Origin: Bacillota bacterium | GTDB lineage: Bacteria; Bacillota; Bacilli; Paenibacillales; NBRC-103111 | Length of the DNA stretch: 41,415 nucleotides | Direction of reading: 5' to 3' | Assembly (NCBI GenBank): GCA_023386955.1 | Contig: JAEWIS010000028.1 | Location: 1 to 41,415 of the forward strand | Part shown: positions 29,763-38,247 of the stretch, one piece after another | Layout: each line of letters begins with the position of its first letter | Position numbering within the stretch: the first letter of the stretch is position 1 | Notes under the pieces: model-generated | Seen by the model: only the letters and a program-made list of their open reading frames with translations | What the model was told of the DNA's origin: nothing | Database searches by the model: none | Translations under genes and position numbers: made by a program

Positions 29763-31538
29763 TTATGCTTCCATTTTCTGCGCGGAATACAGCCGGTAAT
29801 ACAGGCCACGGCGGGCGATGAGCTCGTCGTGGGAGCCTGCCTCCGCCACACCCTTGTCCGCCACATACATGATTCTGTCGCAGTTCTTTACTGTGGACAG
29901 CCGGTGGGCGATGATGAAGGAGGTTCTGCCCTTCAACAGCTCGTTCAGCCCTTCCTGCAGCAGGCGCTCGGTTTTGGCGTCGATGGAGGAGGTGGCTTCG
30001 TCCAGGATCAGAATGCGCGGATTCGCCAAGAGGGTCCGGGCAAAGGAGATCAGCTGGCGCTGGCCTTGGGACAGCTTGGAGCCGCGTTCGTTTACCTCGG
30101 TTTTATAACCCATTTCGAACTCCTGGATAAAATCATGGGCACGGACAGCCTTGGCTGCGGCGATCACTTCTTCCTCGGTAGCATCCAGCCGGCCGTAACG
30201 GATATTGTCCAGAATGGTGCCGGAGAAGATGAAGCTGTCCTGGAGCATAATGCCCATTTGGCTGCGCAGGGATTTCAGGGTCACCTGGTTGATGTCATAG
30301 CCGTCCACGAGAATCCGTCCGCCGGTGATGTTGTAGAACCGGGAAATCAGGTTCACCACGGTGGTTTTGCCTGCGCCGGTAGGACCTACCAGAGCGATGC
30401 TTTCCCCGGCTTTTACCTTGAAGGACAGATGCTCCAGAATATTGCGGCCCGGCTCATAAGCGAAGGTCACATCATCGAAGGCCACATCACCCTTGATGGG
30501 CGGCAGCTCCAGTGCGTCGGGAATGTCGCTTACTGTCACCGGTTCATCCAGTGTTTCGAAGATACGCTCCAGATAAGCCACAGCGTTGATGAAGGAGTTG
30601 TACAGGTTCGACAGGTTCAGAATCGGCTGCCAGAAGCGGGCGGCATAGCTGGTCATAGCGATGATGACCCCGAAGGTGACCTCCTCCGGCCCCAGAATCA
30701 GCAGTCCCACCAGGTAGATAGAGGTGGATACGATGGTGGCCAAATTATCTACGGCAAACGGAATGAAGCCGTTGTACAATTGGGCGTGCATCCATGCCTT
30801 GCGGAAATTGCCCGCCAAGCGGGTGAAGGTGCCCTCATTGTATTGCTCCCGGGTGAAAATCTGGGTGACGCGAATGCCGCTGATGCTTTCCTGAAGGTAG
30901 GCGTTTACGTTGGAGCTTTTGTTGGAAACCGCCTGCCAGGCCCGGCGCTGGCCGTTCTTGATCAGGATCATCAGGGCCAGGAATACCGGAAGTCCCGCCA
31001 GAATCAGGAGGGATAGCTTGGCATTGACCATAAACATGAAGATGGCGATAAACAGCAGGTTGACGATTTCGAGCACAAAGTTGATTATCCCGTTGGACAG
31101 CACATCCGATACGGAGTTGACGTAGTTGACGACCCGGATCAGGATTTTGCCCTGGGGCCGGTCATCATAATACTGGAACGGCAGCTCCTGGAGATGCTTG
31201 AACAGATCCGTGCGGATATCGAAGATAATGTCCTGGCCCACCCGGGTCATAATCCGGGAACGGTATGTCGCCATAATGACGCTGGCTACGATGGTGAACA
31301 GGATCAGAGCCGACCAGCCCACCAGGGCGCCCACTGCTTTATCGGGAATGACCACGTCGACGATATGCTGCATGATCAGCGGGGCGGAGAGGCCAACGGC
31401 TGCAGACAGCGCGCTTAGGGTGAAGGCCAGAATCATAGGGCTTTTTTGCTTCCGGATATAAATCATGGCCCGCTTGAAGTGATTGATGTCAAACGGCGAT
31501 TCCAGGTTTTCGTCAATATCGAATTTATTCCTTGCCAT
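29763..31538 (-). CDS. Heterodimeric ABC exporter, catalytic half (BmrD/YheH type)
   Basis: The 591-residue half-transporter has six N-terminal helices and a C-terminal ATPase domain: Walker A GPTGAGKTT, signature LSQGQRQLISFARTLL, and Walker B ILILDEATSSID with the catalytic Glu. The switch His is in IIAHRLST. Its partner, encoded immediately upstream with 14 bp overlap, has Asp in place of this Glu. This is the pattern of BmrC/BmrD and LmrC/LmrD heterodimers, which export drugs and lipids. The overlap points to coupled synthesis of equal amounts. Confidence 0.92.
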   Translation of the reverse strand: MARNKFDIDENLESPFDINHFKRAMIYIRKQKSPMILAFTLSALSAAVGLSAPLIMQHIVDVVIPDKAVGALVGWSALILFTIVASVIMATYRSRIMTRVGQDIIFDIRTDLFKHLQELPFQYYDDRPQGKILIRVVNYVNSVSDVLSNGIINFVLEIVNLLFIAIFMFMVNAKLSLLILAGLPVFLALMILIKNGQRRAWQAVSNKSSNVNAYLQESISGIRVTQIFTREQYNEGTFTRLAGNFRKAWMHAQLYNGFIPFAVDNLATIVSTSIYLVGLLILGPEEVTFGVIIAMTSYAARFWQPILNLSNLYNSFINAVAYLERIFETLDEPVTVSDIPDALELPPIKGDVAFDDVTFAYEPGRNILEHLSFKVKAGESIALVGPTGAGKTTVVNLISRFYNITGGRILVDGYDINQVTLKSLRSQMGIMLQDSFIFSGTILDNIRYGRLDATEEEVIAAAKAVRAHDFIQEFEMGYKTEVNERGSKLSQGQRQLISFARTLLANPRILILDEATSSIDAKTERLLQEGLNELLKGRTSFIIAHRLSTVKNCDRIMYVADKGVAEAGSHDELIARRGLYYRLYSAQKMEA

Positions 31539-33300
31539 TGGCGTTCACCGACCTTCCGATACCCTCGTTCTGCAGCATAAAGACTTCATAATAATATCCG
31601 CGTTTGGCCAGAAGCTCCGCGTGGGTGCCTTCCTCGATAACCTTGCCGTTGTCCAGAATGAAGATCCGGTCAGCTTTGGCGGTGGTGGATACCCGCTGGG
31701 CGATGATAATCTTGGTGCAGGAGAACTCCAGCTCCCGCAAACTCTTCTGGATATGCTCCTCTGTCTCCAGGTCCACGGCGGAGGTGGTATCGTCGAGGAT
31801 GAGGATCGGCGGCTGCACCGCCAAGGCACGGGCCAGGGCAATCCGCTGCTTCTGCCCGCCGGACAAACCGACGCCACGTTCGCCTACGATGGTGTCGTAG
31901 CCCTCCGGCATTTTGCTGATAAAATCATGGGCTGCCGCCAGCTCGGCCATCTTCACCACGTCGGCTTCGGGAAGCTCGGGGTTGCCGTAGGCGATGTTGC
32001 CGTCGATGGTGTCGGAGAACAGCAGCACATCCTGGGTGGCGATCCCCACATTCCAGCGAAGCTCGTCAAGCTCCAGCTTGCGCACATCCACACCGTCCAC
32101 CAGCACCCGTCCTTTGGATACATCGTAAAAACGCGGGATCAGGTTGATCAGGGAGGTTTTGCCCGAGCCGGTCGAGCCCATAATGGCCACGGTTTCCCCG
32201 GGGCTCACCTTCAGGTTAATATCGTCCAGAACGGTGACGTTATCATATTTAAAAGTGACATGATCGAACTCGATACGCCCTTGGTACCGGCGCTTTACCA
32301 CGGCATTGTGTCCGTTTGCAATCCGCGGGTTGGCATAGAAGACGTCGACAATCTTATTCAAGCTGGCAATAAAACGCTGAATATCGTTAATGATGATGCC
32401 GATGTTCCGCATCGGGTTGGACAATCCCCACAATAGCGACGAGAAGGCGGCGAATTCACCGAAGGTAATCCGGTCGTTCATGACGAAAATCCCGCCGGCC
32501 AGCATCAGAATGACGCTGAAGCCCTGGGCGAAGGTTTCCAGAAACGGGAAATAATCCAGCCAGACCATGGCGGCCGCTTTATTGGCCTTGGAAAAGTTCA
32601 CGTTCTTCTCGGTGAATTTCTCTACCTCGTATTCCTCCCGGGCAAAGGCTTTCACAACCCGGTTGCCGGCGATGTTCTCCTGGGTGGTGGTATTCAGCTG
32701 GGAGAGCTTCTCGCGCAGGTCCACGTACATGGGGCGGACCCGTTTGGCAAACAGGAAGGCCGTCATAAAAATCGCAGGGGACAAAATCAGGAGCCACAGG
32801 GTCAGCTGCACGTCGATGCTGAAGAAGTAAATCAGCGCCGCAGCAAACACCACCAGCGATTCAATGATCATCTTGACAATCCACGCCATGGAGTGGCGTA
32901 CCATTTCCAGATCGCCTGTCATCTTGGTCATCAGGTCTCCGGTCCGGTTGTGGTCGTAGTAATGCATATCCTGGCCCTGGATTTTGTTATACAGGAAGAT
33001 ACGCACCCGGTACATCATGTTCTGGGAGGAACGCTCGTACTGCATGTAGGTCAGATAAGCAAGACCCGTCCGCAGAAGAGAAAATCCGATCATGGACAAA
33101 CACAGGGTAATGAGAAGCGTTTTCTGGGTGCTGAGATTTTCCAGTGCACTGCTTCCCGAGATGAAGGTGTCCACAATCTGCTGGCCGATGTAAGGGTTTA
33201 CTACAGTGAGCGAGGCTGTCAGCACGGACAGGCAGAGGGCTATTACATACCGTGCCCGGTCCCCTTTCAGATTCTGCCACAACCACTTGATTTGAAACAT
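31525..33300 (-). CDS. Heterodimeric ABC exporter, degenerate half (BmrC/YheI type)
   Basis: The product is 591 residues from ATG 33300 (MFQIKWLWQNLKGDRARYVIAL). Walker A is GSTGSGKTS, signature LSGGQKQRIALARAL, and Walker B ILILDDTTSAVD. The residue after the Walker B Asp is Asp instead of the catalytic Glu, so one ATP site of the dimer should be weakly active, and IIAQRVST has Gln where the switch His stands. Both traits mark the non-catalytic half of heterodimeric exporters. The ribosome site (GGTGAT) is weak. Confidence 0.92.
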   Translation of the reverse strand: MFQIKWLWQNLKGDRARYVIALCLSVLTASLTVVNPYIGQQIVDTFISGSSALENLSTQKTLLITLCLSMIGFSLLRTGLAYLTYMQYERSSQNMMYRVRIFLYNKIQGQDMHYYDHNRTGDLMTKMTGDLEMVRHSMAWIVKMIIESLVVFAAALIYFFSIDVQLTLWLLILSPAIFMTAFLFAKRVRPMYVDLREKLSQLNTTTQENIAGNRVVKAFAREEYEVEKFTEKNVNFSKANKAAAMVWLDYFPFLETFAQGFSVILMLAGGIFVMNDRITFGEFAAFSSLLWGLSNPMRNIGIIINDIQRFIASLNKIVDVFYANPRIANGHNAVVKRRYQGRIEFDHVTFKYDNVTVLDDINLKVSPGETVAIMGSTGSGKTSLINLIPRFYDVSKGRVLVDGVDVRKLELDELRWNVGIATQDVLLFSDTIDGNIAYGNPELPEADVVKMAELAAAHDFISKMPEGYDTIVGERGVGLSGGQKQRIALARALAVQPPILILDDTTSAVDLETEEHIQKSLRELEFSCTKIIIAQRVSTTAKADRIFILDNGKVIEEGTHAELLAKRGYYYEVFMLQNEGIGRSVNANGKE

Positions 33301-33339
33301 GTCATCACCAGATTTCTTTGTTTTTAAAAGCACCTGTCG

Positions 33340-33357
33340 ATTATACCTAAGATTATA
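33340..33357 (-). promoter_or_regulatory. Two TATAAT boxes before the ABC exporter
   Basis: On the minus strand TATAAT occurs at 33352-33357 and 33340-33345, 12 bp apart. Neither has a good -35 box at 17 bp, so an activator or only one true start is possible. Confidence 0.35.
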
Positions 33358-33518
33358 CGGCAGGTGGTAGAGAAAGTTTTTATTTATTCTTTTATCTGTC
33401 CATAAGAATATGCTATCGGTATAAAGTGGTATATTTGAATAGAATTGCATCGTTTCCGGGCAGCGGGCAACCGCAGCACAGACGGTTTTCATTTATAAAT
33501 GAAGAAAGGAAGATGGAG

Positions 33519-33962
33519 ATGGAGATGGAGATTGTGCAGGCAGATTTATCGAACCTGGGATTATGGGTGGGGCTTGCCTCCCGTTTGTTTGCGGGACATG
33601 CCGCCGGGGAGCTGGAGACGGAGTATGCGGATTTTTTGGCAACGGGCAAAGAAACCGGATTTCTGTGTATGCAGGATGGACAAGCCGTGGGTTTTATGAA
33701 TATTTCTGTACGGCAGGACTATGTGAATGGCACGGATAGCTCCCCGGTCGCTTTCCTGGAGGCCATCTATGTGCTTCCGGAATGGAGACGCCGGGGAGTG
33801 GCCCGGCAGCTGATCGCCAGGGCCGAGCAATTCGCAAGAGACAAGGGGCTGGCCCAGCTTGCCTCAGACTGCCTGCAGGACAATACCCTAAGCCAAGCCT
33901 TCCATCACAACAGCGGCTTCCGGGAAACGGAACGGGTTATTTACTTTGTGAAAGATATATAG
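33519..33962 (+). CDS. Aminoglycoside 6'-N-acetyltransferase-like GNAT protein
   Basis: The product is 147 residues from ATG 33519 (AAAGGA 8 nt upstream); ATG codons at 33513 and 33525 are alternatives in a GAGATG repeat. The core FLEAIYVLPEWRRRGVARQLIARAEQFARDKG contains the acetyl-CoA loop RRRGVA. The run LASDCLQDNTLSQAFHHNSGFRETERVIYFVK closely follows the ASDxxxDNxxSxxFHxxxGFxExxRxIxFxK pattern of AAC(6')-I enzymes. Modification of aminoglycosides is thus plausible, though many chromosomal relatives are silent. It is divergent from the ABC exporter. Confidence 0.82.
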   Translation: MEMEIVQADLSNLGLWVGLASRLFAGHAAGELETEYADFLATGKETGFLCMQDGQAVGFMNISVRQDYVNGTDSSPVAFLEAIYVLPEWRRRGVARQLIARAEQFARDKGLAQLASDCLQDNTLSQAFHHNSGFRETERVIYFVKDI

Positions 33963-33992
33963 GGTAAATTATTTCTTGAGGAGGAAAAGAGC

Positions 33993-34529
33993 ATGCTGGA
34001 GCAAGCAGGAATCATAGTAGTGACCGGGGTTATGGCAGCCGGCAAATCCACGGTGTCACAGTTATTGGCGGAGCGTTTTGACCGGGGTGTCCATGTGCGC
34101 GGGGATGTATTCCGGAGAATGGTGGTGTCGGGAAGAGAGGAGATGTCCCCCGAACCTTCGGAGGAGGCGATGAGGCAGCTTCGGCTCCGCTACCGGCTGG
34201 CGGCAGACACGGCGGAGGCTTATTGTGAGGCGGGGTTTCAAGTGGTGGTACAGGACAATTACATCGGACGAGCGTTGGGGGAGTTTGTGGACATGATCCG
34301 CCATCGCCCGCTTTATGTGGTGGCGCTTTGCCCCCGGCCGGAAATTGTCGCTAGAAGAGAAGCGGGGCGGGGTAAAACCGGGTATGGCTCGTTTTCAGTG
34401 GAGGGCTTCTACCGTCTGTTCCATGAAGAAACGCCAAAAATCGGATTATGGCTGGATAATTCTGAGCAAACGCCGGAGGAAACCGTCAACGAAATTTTGG
34501 TCAGAGTGGAAGCTGAGGGCAGGATTTGA
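33993..34529 (+). CDS. P-loop kinase/phosphotransferase (AAA_33 type)
   Basis: The 178-residue protein has Walker A GVMAAGKST at residues 12-20, and HVRGDVFRRMVVSGREEM next, where such kinases bind the second substrate. VVVQDNYIGRAL supplies the catalytic Asp-like residue, and REAGRGKTGYGSF is the lid. It resembles small kinases related to chloramphenicol phosphotransferase and gluconate kinase, but the substrate is unknown. It lies 30 bp after the AAC(6')-like gene with GAGGAGG between, so the two are one transcript. Confidence 0.75.
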   Translation: MLEQAGIIVVTGVMAAGKSTVSQLLAERFDRGVHVRGDVFRRMVVSGREEMSPEPSEEAMRQLRLRYRLAADTAEAYCEAGFQVVVQDNYIGRALGEFVDMIRHRPLYVVALCPRPEIVARREAGRGKTGYGSFSVEGFYRLFHEETPKIGLWLDNSEQTPEETVNEILVRVEAEGRI

Positions 34530-34754
34530 CGAATGGATGGAATCTCCGGTTGACCAAGGCCTCCAACTTGTCATTACCCGGGAAATACTGACAAAAAAGC
34601 TGGAGGCCCCGGTAAGCGACAGCAACAGCTGTTTCCCGGAATAACCTGACAGGAAAGCGCTGCCGAAGATCATGCGGTTATGACGAAGTTTCGTGTATGG
34701 AATGAATTGGAAGGGGCATCCTGATCCTATATCCGGATAAAAGGGAGCCCTATG

Positions 34755-35282
34755 ATGACGAAAATGTTGCTCTGGGTGGGCATGATTGCTCCATGGTTTT
34801 CGCTTTTTTTCATGAAGAGACAGGATATTAAGCGGTTTATGCCGGCTACCCTTCTGGCTATGCTGGCGATGCCCTTAGTTTCGGAGGCCGCTTACCATTA
34901 CAATTGGTGGACCATTGACCAATACCTTTTTGCATGGGGAAACATTACACTCCTGCCGATTTTGTTCGGTCCTTTTTTTATTGGAACCCTCTGGATTTTT
35001 CGGCTGACCTATCACAGGTGGTGGCTGTTTTTCCTGGTGAATCTGGTTGTCGACGCGGGGTTCACCTTTGTGCTGAATCCGTGGTTTCTTGACGGTTGGC
35101 TCTACAGCTTCCACCAGCTGAATTATTGGGGTGCGTTTCTGATCATGTTCGGAACCGCCATCCCGATTTATTTCTATCAGAGGTGGCAGGATGAGGTGAT
35201 TATTGGGGCCTCTAGGAGGGGGGAGGATCTGGAGCTTACGGTGAACAACCCTTTCCGGCTGAAGGAAAAGGGTAAGTCCTAG
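34755..35282 (+). CDS. Five-helix membrane protein of unknown function
   Basis: I do not recognise a family. The 175 residues contain five hydrophobic stretches (about residues 4-20, 29-47, 58-82, 90-113, 125-143). Trp and aromatic residues are abundant near the membrane borders. The C-terminal 30 residues are charged and cytosolic. GGGAG lies 7 nt before ATG 34755 (an ATG at 34752 is too near). Its TAG abuts the TAG of the gene on the opposite strand without a base between. Confidence 0.7.
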   Translation: MTKMLLWVGMIAPWFSLFFMKRQDIKRFMPATLLAMLAMPLVSEAAYHYNWWTIDQYLFAWGNITLLPILFGPFFIGTLWIFRLTYHRWWLFFLVNLVVDAGFTFVLNPWFLDGWLYSFHQLNYWGAFLIMFGTAIPIYFYQRWQDEVIIGASRRGEDLELTVNNPFRLKEKGKS

Positions 35283-35834
35283 CTACGTCCTTGACGGGTC
35301 CTTGAAAAGGAACCCCCGTTTATTCAGATCCAGACGCGGGGAGGACAGATGGAGCAGCAGTTCCTCACAAGCAGAGAGGACGGAGAGAATACAGGCGGGC
35401 CACAAAAAGGCGTAATAGCCGGAGGCGATGATGAAGGGGGCGATGAACAGAAGCGCTCCTGTCAGCTTGTTTCCCCAGGTATGCAGGATGGCGAAGGTGC
35501 GGTATTTCCACGCGGCTACGGCGAGATTCAGCCCCCGGACTGCGATGGTGAGGATGACCCAAGGCAGGAACGGCCGGACATCCGGACCCATCCGGAGCCA
35601 GCACCAGACAAAAACAGCGCCGAACATACACAGATCCGCAATGCTGTCCAGCCGGGCGCCCAACGGGCTGTGGCTGCCGGTTTTGCGGGCGATCCACCCG
35701 TCTGCCATATCCGTTGCTCCGCACAACAGATACAGGATGCAGAATAGCATCACATTCCCGGAAGCCAGGGGAAGAAAAGGTAGCAGGGCGATTCTGGACA
35801 GGGTGATGGCATTGGCGGTATGTTTCTTCTGCAT
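35283..35834 (-). CDS. CDP-alcohol phosphatidyltransferase family protein
   Basis: The 183-residue membrane protein carries the complete active-site motif D-x2-D-G-x2-A-R-x8-G-x3-D-x3-D, here as ATDMADGWIARKTGS...LGARLDSIAD around residues 40-66. The enzymes make phospholipids by joining CDP-diacylglycerol with an alcohol such as glycerol phosphate or serine; a divergent member like this has no certain substrate. ATG 35834 has AGGAGGG 7 nt upstream. Four to five helices follow the motif. Confidence 0.88.
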   Translation of the reverse strand: MQKKHTANAITLSRIALLPFLPLASGNVMLFCILYLLCGATDMADGWIARKTGSHSPLGARLDSIADLCMFGAVFVWCWLRMGPDVRPFLPWVILTIAVRGLNLAVAAWKYRTFAILHTWGNKLTGALLFIAPFIIASGYYAFLWPACILSVLSACEELLLHLSSPRLDLNKRGFLFKDPSRT

Positions 35835-35975
35835 GGTTTTCCCTCCTCTCACTATATTATGATGGGGCGCCCGGGCTTTTGCCATACAATTCGACGGCAG
35901 ATGGGCAGGGCAGGGAAGAATGTGGTATAATGGCTTGTACCAAAACTATTTCTTAATGGAACAGGATGCGATCAA

Positions 35976-36428
35976 TTGGCAAAAAACACTAAAAAGGAAC
36001 CCCTGCCTGCCGGCTACGAAGAGCTGAAGACTGCTGCAAGCCGCACTTCCAGCTGGAAGGACCGTTTGGACGCGGTCAAGGAACTGGGACAGCTGAAGCA
36101 TGAGCAGGTTGTCGATATTTTGAAGCACCGCTTGGAGAATGACCCGGTGTATGCGGTTCAGGAGGCGGCTTACCGGTCCCTGAAGCAGTTGGGAGAGCAT
36201 GTACAGCTGCCGCCGCGCCGCAAGGGCGAGGTGATTAAGGGTGCAGGCAAGGCCCTGATCCGTATCAAGAAGAGCCTTCCCGAAGGGCACACCTACGAAG
36301 AGTTTAAGGAGAAGCTGCGCAAAATGCGGCTGGATCTGTATGATGCGTTCGAAGGTGACAAAGGCGACGAGTTCGACGTTTGGTTGGAAGCCCAATGGTC
36401 GGGGATTTCTACCCGCCGGGAACAATAA
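35976..36428 (+). CDS. HEAT-repeat protein
   Basis: The 150-residue protein starts at TTG 35976. SSWKDRLDAVKELGQLKHEQVVDILKHRLENDPVYAVQEAAYRSLKQLGEHV (residues 25-77) is one or two HEAT-type helical hairpins, as in EF-type scaffold proteins. The C-terminal half is Lys-rich and helical. The ribosome site before the TTG (AGGATG) is weak. Function is unknown. DUF1801 follows 15 bp later. Confidence 0.75.
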   Translation: MAKNTKKEPLPAGYEELKTAASRTSSWKDRLDAVKELGQLKHEQVVDILKHRLENDPVYAVQEAAYRSLKQLGEHVQLPPRRKGEVIKGAGKALIRIKKSLPEGHTYEEFKEKLRKMRLDLYDAFEGDKGDEFDVWLEAQWSGISTRREQ

Positions 36429-36443
36429 GTTAGGGGCGTTGTT

Positions 36444-36836
36444 ATGTCAGATTCCCAGAGCGGATATGCTTCCATTGATGCTTATATAGCGGACTTCCCG
36501 CAGGAAATCCGGGACAAGCTGGAGTCCATGCGCCGGACCATCCGGGAGGCGGCTCCGGAGGCGGAGGAAATCATCAGCTACCAGATGCCGACCTTTTATC
36601 TGAACGGGAACCTGGTCCATTTTGCCGCTTTTAAGAATCATATCGGGTTTTACCCTGCCCCCAGCGGAATCGAGGCCTTCCAGGAGGAACTGGCTGCATA
36701 TAAGGGAGCGAAGGGCTCCGTCCAGTTTCCCTTTAAGGACCCTCTGCCTCTGGAGCTGGTTCGCCGGATTACCGCCTTCCGTGTGGAGGAAAATCTGGCG
36801 AAGGGCAAGAAGAAACGGTCCCCCAAACAAGAATAA
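36444..36836 (+). CDS. DUF1801-family protein (YdhG/YdeI type)
   Basis: The 130-residue protein reads IDAYIADFPQEIRDKLESMRRTIREAAPEAEEIISYQMPTF, the DUF1801 start, with HFAAFKNHIGFYP in the middle and KGSVQFPFKDPLPLELVRRI near the end. Bacillus members are called frataxin-like iron chaperones, although the folds are not fully settled. The C terminus is a Lys-rich tail. The gene follows the HEAT-repeat gene in the same direction and ends before a terminator. Confidence 0.85.
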   Translation: MSDSQSGYASIDAYIADFPQEIRDKLESMRRTIREAAPEAEEIISYQMPTFYLNGNLVHFAAFKNHIGFYPAPSGIEAFQEELAAYKGAKGSVQFPFKDPLPLELVRRITAFRVEENLAKGKKKRSPKQE

Positions 36837-36849
36837 AGCATTTTCCGGA

Positions 36850-36875
36850 CCCTGCCGTATGGCGGGGTTCTTTTT
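36850..36875 (+). terminator. Terminator after the DUF1801 gene
   Basis: CCCTGCC-GTAT-GGCGGGG (one G-T pair) followed by TTCTTTTTG. Confidence 0.8.
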
Positions 36876-36921
36876 GTTGTAGTTATTGTCGCGCAAATCC
36901 CACAATTCAAAAAATAGACAC

Positions 36922-36951
36922 TTTATAAACCGCCAGTCGGTTTGCTATGAT
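36922..36951 (+). promoter_or_regulatory. Promoter with operator-like palindrome
   Basis: TTTATA (36922-36927), 18-nt spacer, TATGAT (36946-36951). The spacer holds AAACCG-CCAGT-CGGTTT (36927-36943), an inverted repeat of a kind bound by TetR proteins; the tetR gene is second in this operon. Confidence 0.65.
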
Positions 36952-36993
36952 ATTTGCGAGATAATCTTACATAAGAGATGAGGAGAGATAACA

Positions 36994-37299
36994 ATGCGTG
37001 TATTGTTTTGTGACTTTGATGGCGGAAATGTGCTTTTTGAAGAGGAAAGGAACGACATTCCCAGTCTGATGGCCTTGTTCAATTCCAACGGAGGCCGGCT
37101 GATGCTGCAATATGACGGGGATCAATATTTCTACGGCTCTCTCCAGGAATGCTGTATGGAGATGCTGGAGGATGAGGATACGGAAGAACGGTACGAGGTG
37201 GTTAAACTTTTCTTCGCCAAGGAGCTTCGCAAGGTGTCCATCCGCGGTAATATCTTCCCGTACAGTTATTATTCCAAAGAAAAAAGCCAAAAGGAATGA
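36994..37299 (+). CDS. Small protein of unknown family
   Basis: I do not recognise the 101-residue product (MRVLFCDFDGGNVLFEEERN...). It is soluble and acidic and has CDFDGG near its start, which recalls HAD phosphatases but without the further motifs. CCMEMLEDEDTEERYEVVKLFF follows. GAGGAGAG precedes the ATG. A TetR gene begins 9 bp after the stop and shares its transcript. Confidence 0.65.
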   Translation: MRVLFCDFDGGNVLFEEERNDIPSLMALFNSNGGRLMLQYDGDQYFYGSLQECCMEMLEDEDTEERYEVVKLFFAKELRKVSIRGNIFPYSYYSKEKSQKE

Positions 37300-37307
37300 A
37301 GCTATGA

Positions 37308-38078
37308 ATGGACCGTACCTCTCTTACTCTAAAAGCCGTGCTGGAAACCACCGAACGGCTTGCCGCTGAGATCGGCTGCCAGAATACGACGCTTCAGGAG
37401 ATTATTAAGCGCTCAGGCATGTCCAAAGGCGCCATCTATCACTATGTGCAGAGCAAGGATGAGCTGTTCGGGCTTATTCTGGAGGAGCACATGATCAAGA
37501 AGGTGGAGGAGTACCGCAATAAAGCGGCCGGCCACCAGAGGCAGGGGGCAGGAGCGGGCCAACCGCCTTCTGGGGCGGGGGACAGGGGACATCCACAGGG
37601 GCATGGGTTGGCTCAGGGCCAACCGTCGAGCCATCCGTCCGGTGGAACGGGCGGGTCTCTGGCCCCGGGAAGGCTGGGGCCGCTGACGGTGATTGTCAGG
37701 GGCCTCCTGGAGCCGGGCAACCAACGGCAGATCGTCCTGCGCCGCTGCTTCATCTATTTGCTCAGCCGCCAGGAGCAGCCGGATGTGTCCCGCATTGTCG
37801 TCAATCTCCAGCAAAGCTGGATCACCTTCACCGCAGAATGGATTGAGGCCTGTCAGTCCATGGGATTGCTGCCGCCTACTGTCCCTGTGCGCCGGACCTC
37901 GGCTATGATTATCTCCTTCCTGTTCGGCCTGATGGTCCAGAAGTCCATCAGTGAGCACGAGGAGCCGGCCGAACGGGACAAACTGGACCCCGACACCGTG
38001 CTGGCAGCCATCGCCGGGATGCTGACGCCGGTCACCCCGCAAGGACACTGGGACGGTGTTGTGCAGCCAAAAGCATAA
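37308..38078 (+). CDS. TetR-family regulator with low-complexity insertion
   Basis: The 256-residue protein has a normal helix-turn-helix (TLQEIIKRSGMSKGAIYHYVQSKDELFGLIL, residues 28-58). Residues 74-122 are a Gly/Gln/Pro/His-rich insert, after which the ligand domain resumes with LGPLTVIVRGLLEPGNQRQIVLRR and ends normally. Members are usually near 200 residues. The insert sits where the second domain begins. ATG 37308 lies 12 nt after AAGGA. A palindrome in the promoter of the gene before it suggests autoregulation. Confidence 0.82.
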   Translation: MDRTSLTLKAVLETTERLAAEIGCQNTTLQEIIKRSGMSKGAIYHYVQSKDELFGLILEEHMIKKVEEYRNKAAGHQRQGAGAGQPPSGAGDRGHPQGHGLAQGQPSSHPSGGTGGSLAPGRLGPLTVIVRGLLEPGNQRQIVLRRCFIYLLSRQEQPDVSRIVVNLQQSWITFTAEWIEACQSMGLLPPTVPVRRTSAMIISFLFGLMVQKSISEHEEPAERDKLDPDTVLAAIAGMLTPVTPQGHWDGVVQPKA

Positions 38079-38080
38079 GA

Positions 38081-38118
38081 AGCGGGAGCATGTCCGTTAT
38101 GGATATGCTCCTGCTTTT
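38081..38118 (+). terminator. Terminator after the tetR gene
   Basis: AGCGGGAGCAT (38081-38091) pairs with ATGCTCCTGCT (38105-38115) and four T follow. Confidence 0.8.
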
Positions 38119-38123
38119 CGTGA

Positions 38124-38140
38124 GGGCGTGTTTGCAAACA
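38124..38140. repeat. 17-bp copy of the erm-leader palindrome
   Basis: GGGCGTGTTTGCAAACA is identical to the first 17 bases of the 22-bp palindrome at 20258; here the right arm is broken. Confidence 0.7.
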
Positions 38141-38247
38141 GACTCAAGGCTCCGAACTACACCCGCTCTAAGTTGAACAGCTGAAATGGATAATGATATG
38201 ATGCCTGTAGAATCAAATTCGAGCCCATGAGGCAGGAGGGATCACCG

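Noticed and set aside
34560..34640. Terminator after the P-loop kinase gene
   Set aside because: CCTCCA...TGGAGG and TTGTCA...TGACAA can pair, but the stem is interrupted and has no T run, so I did not call it.
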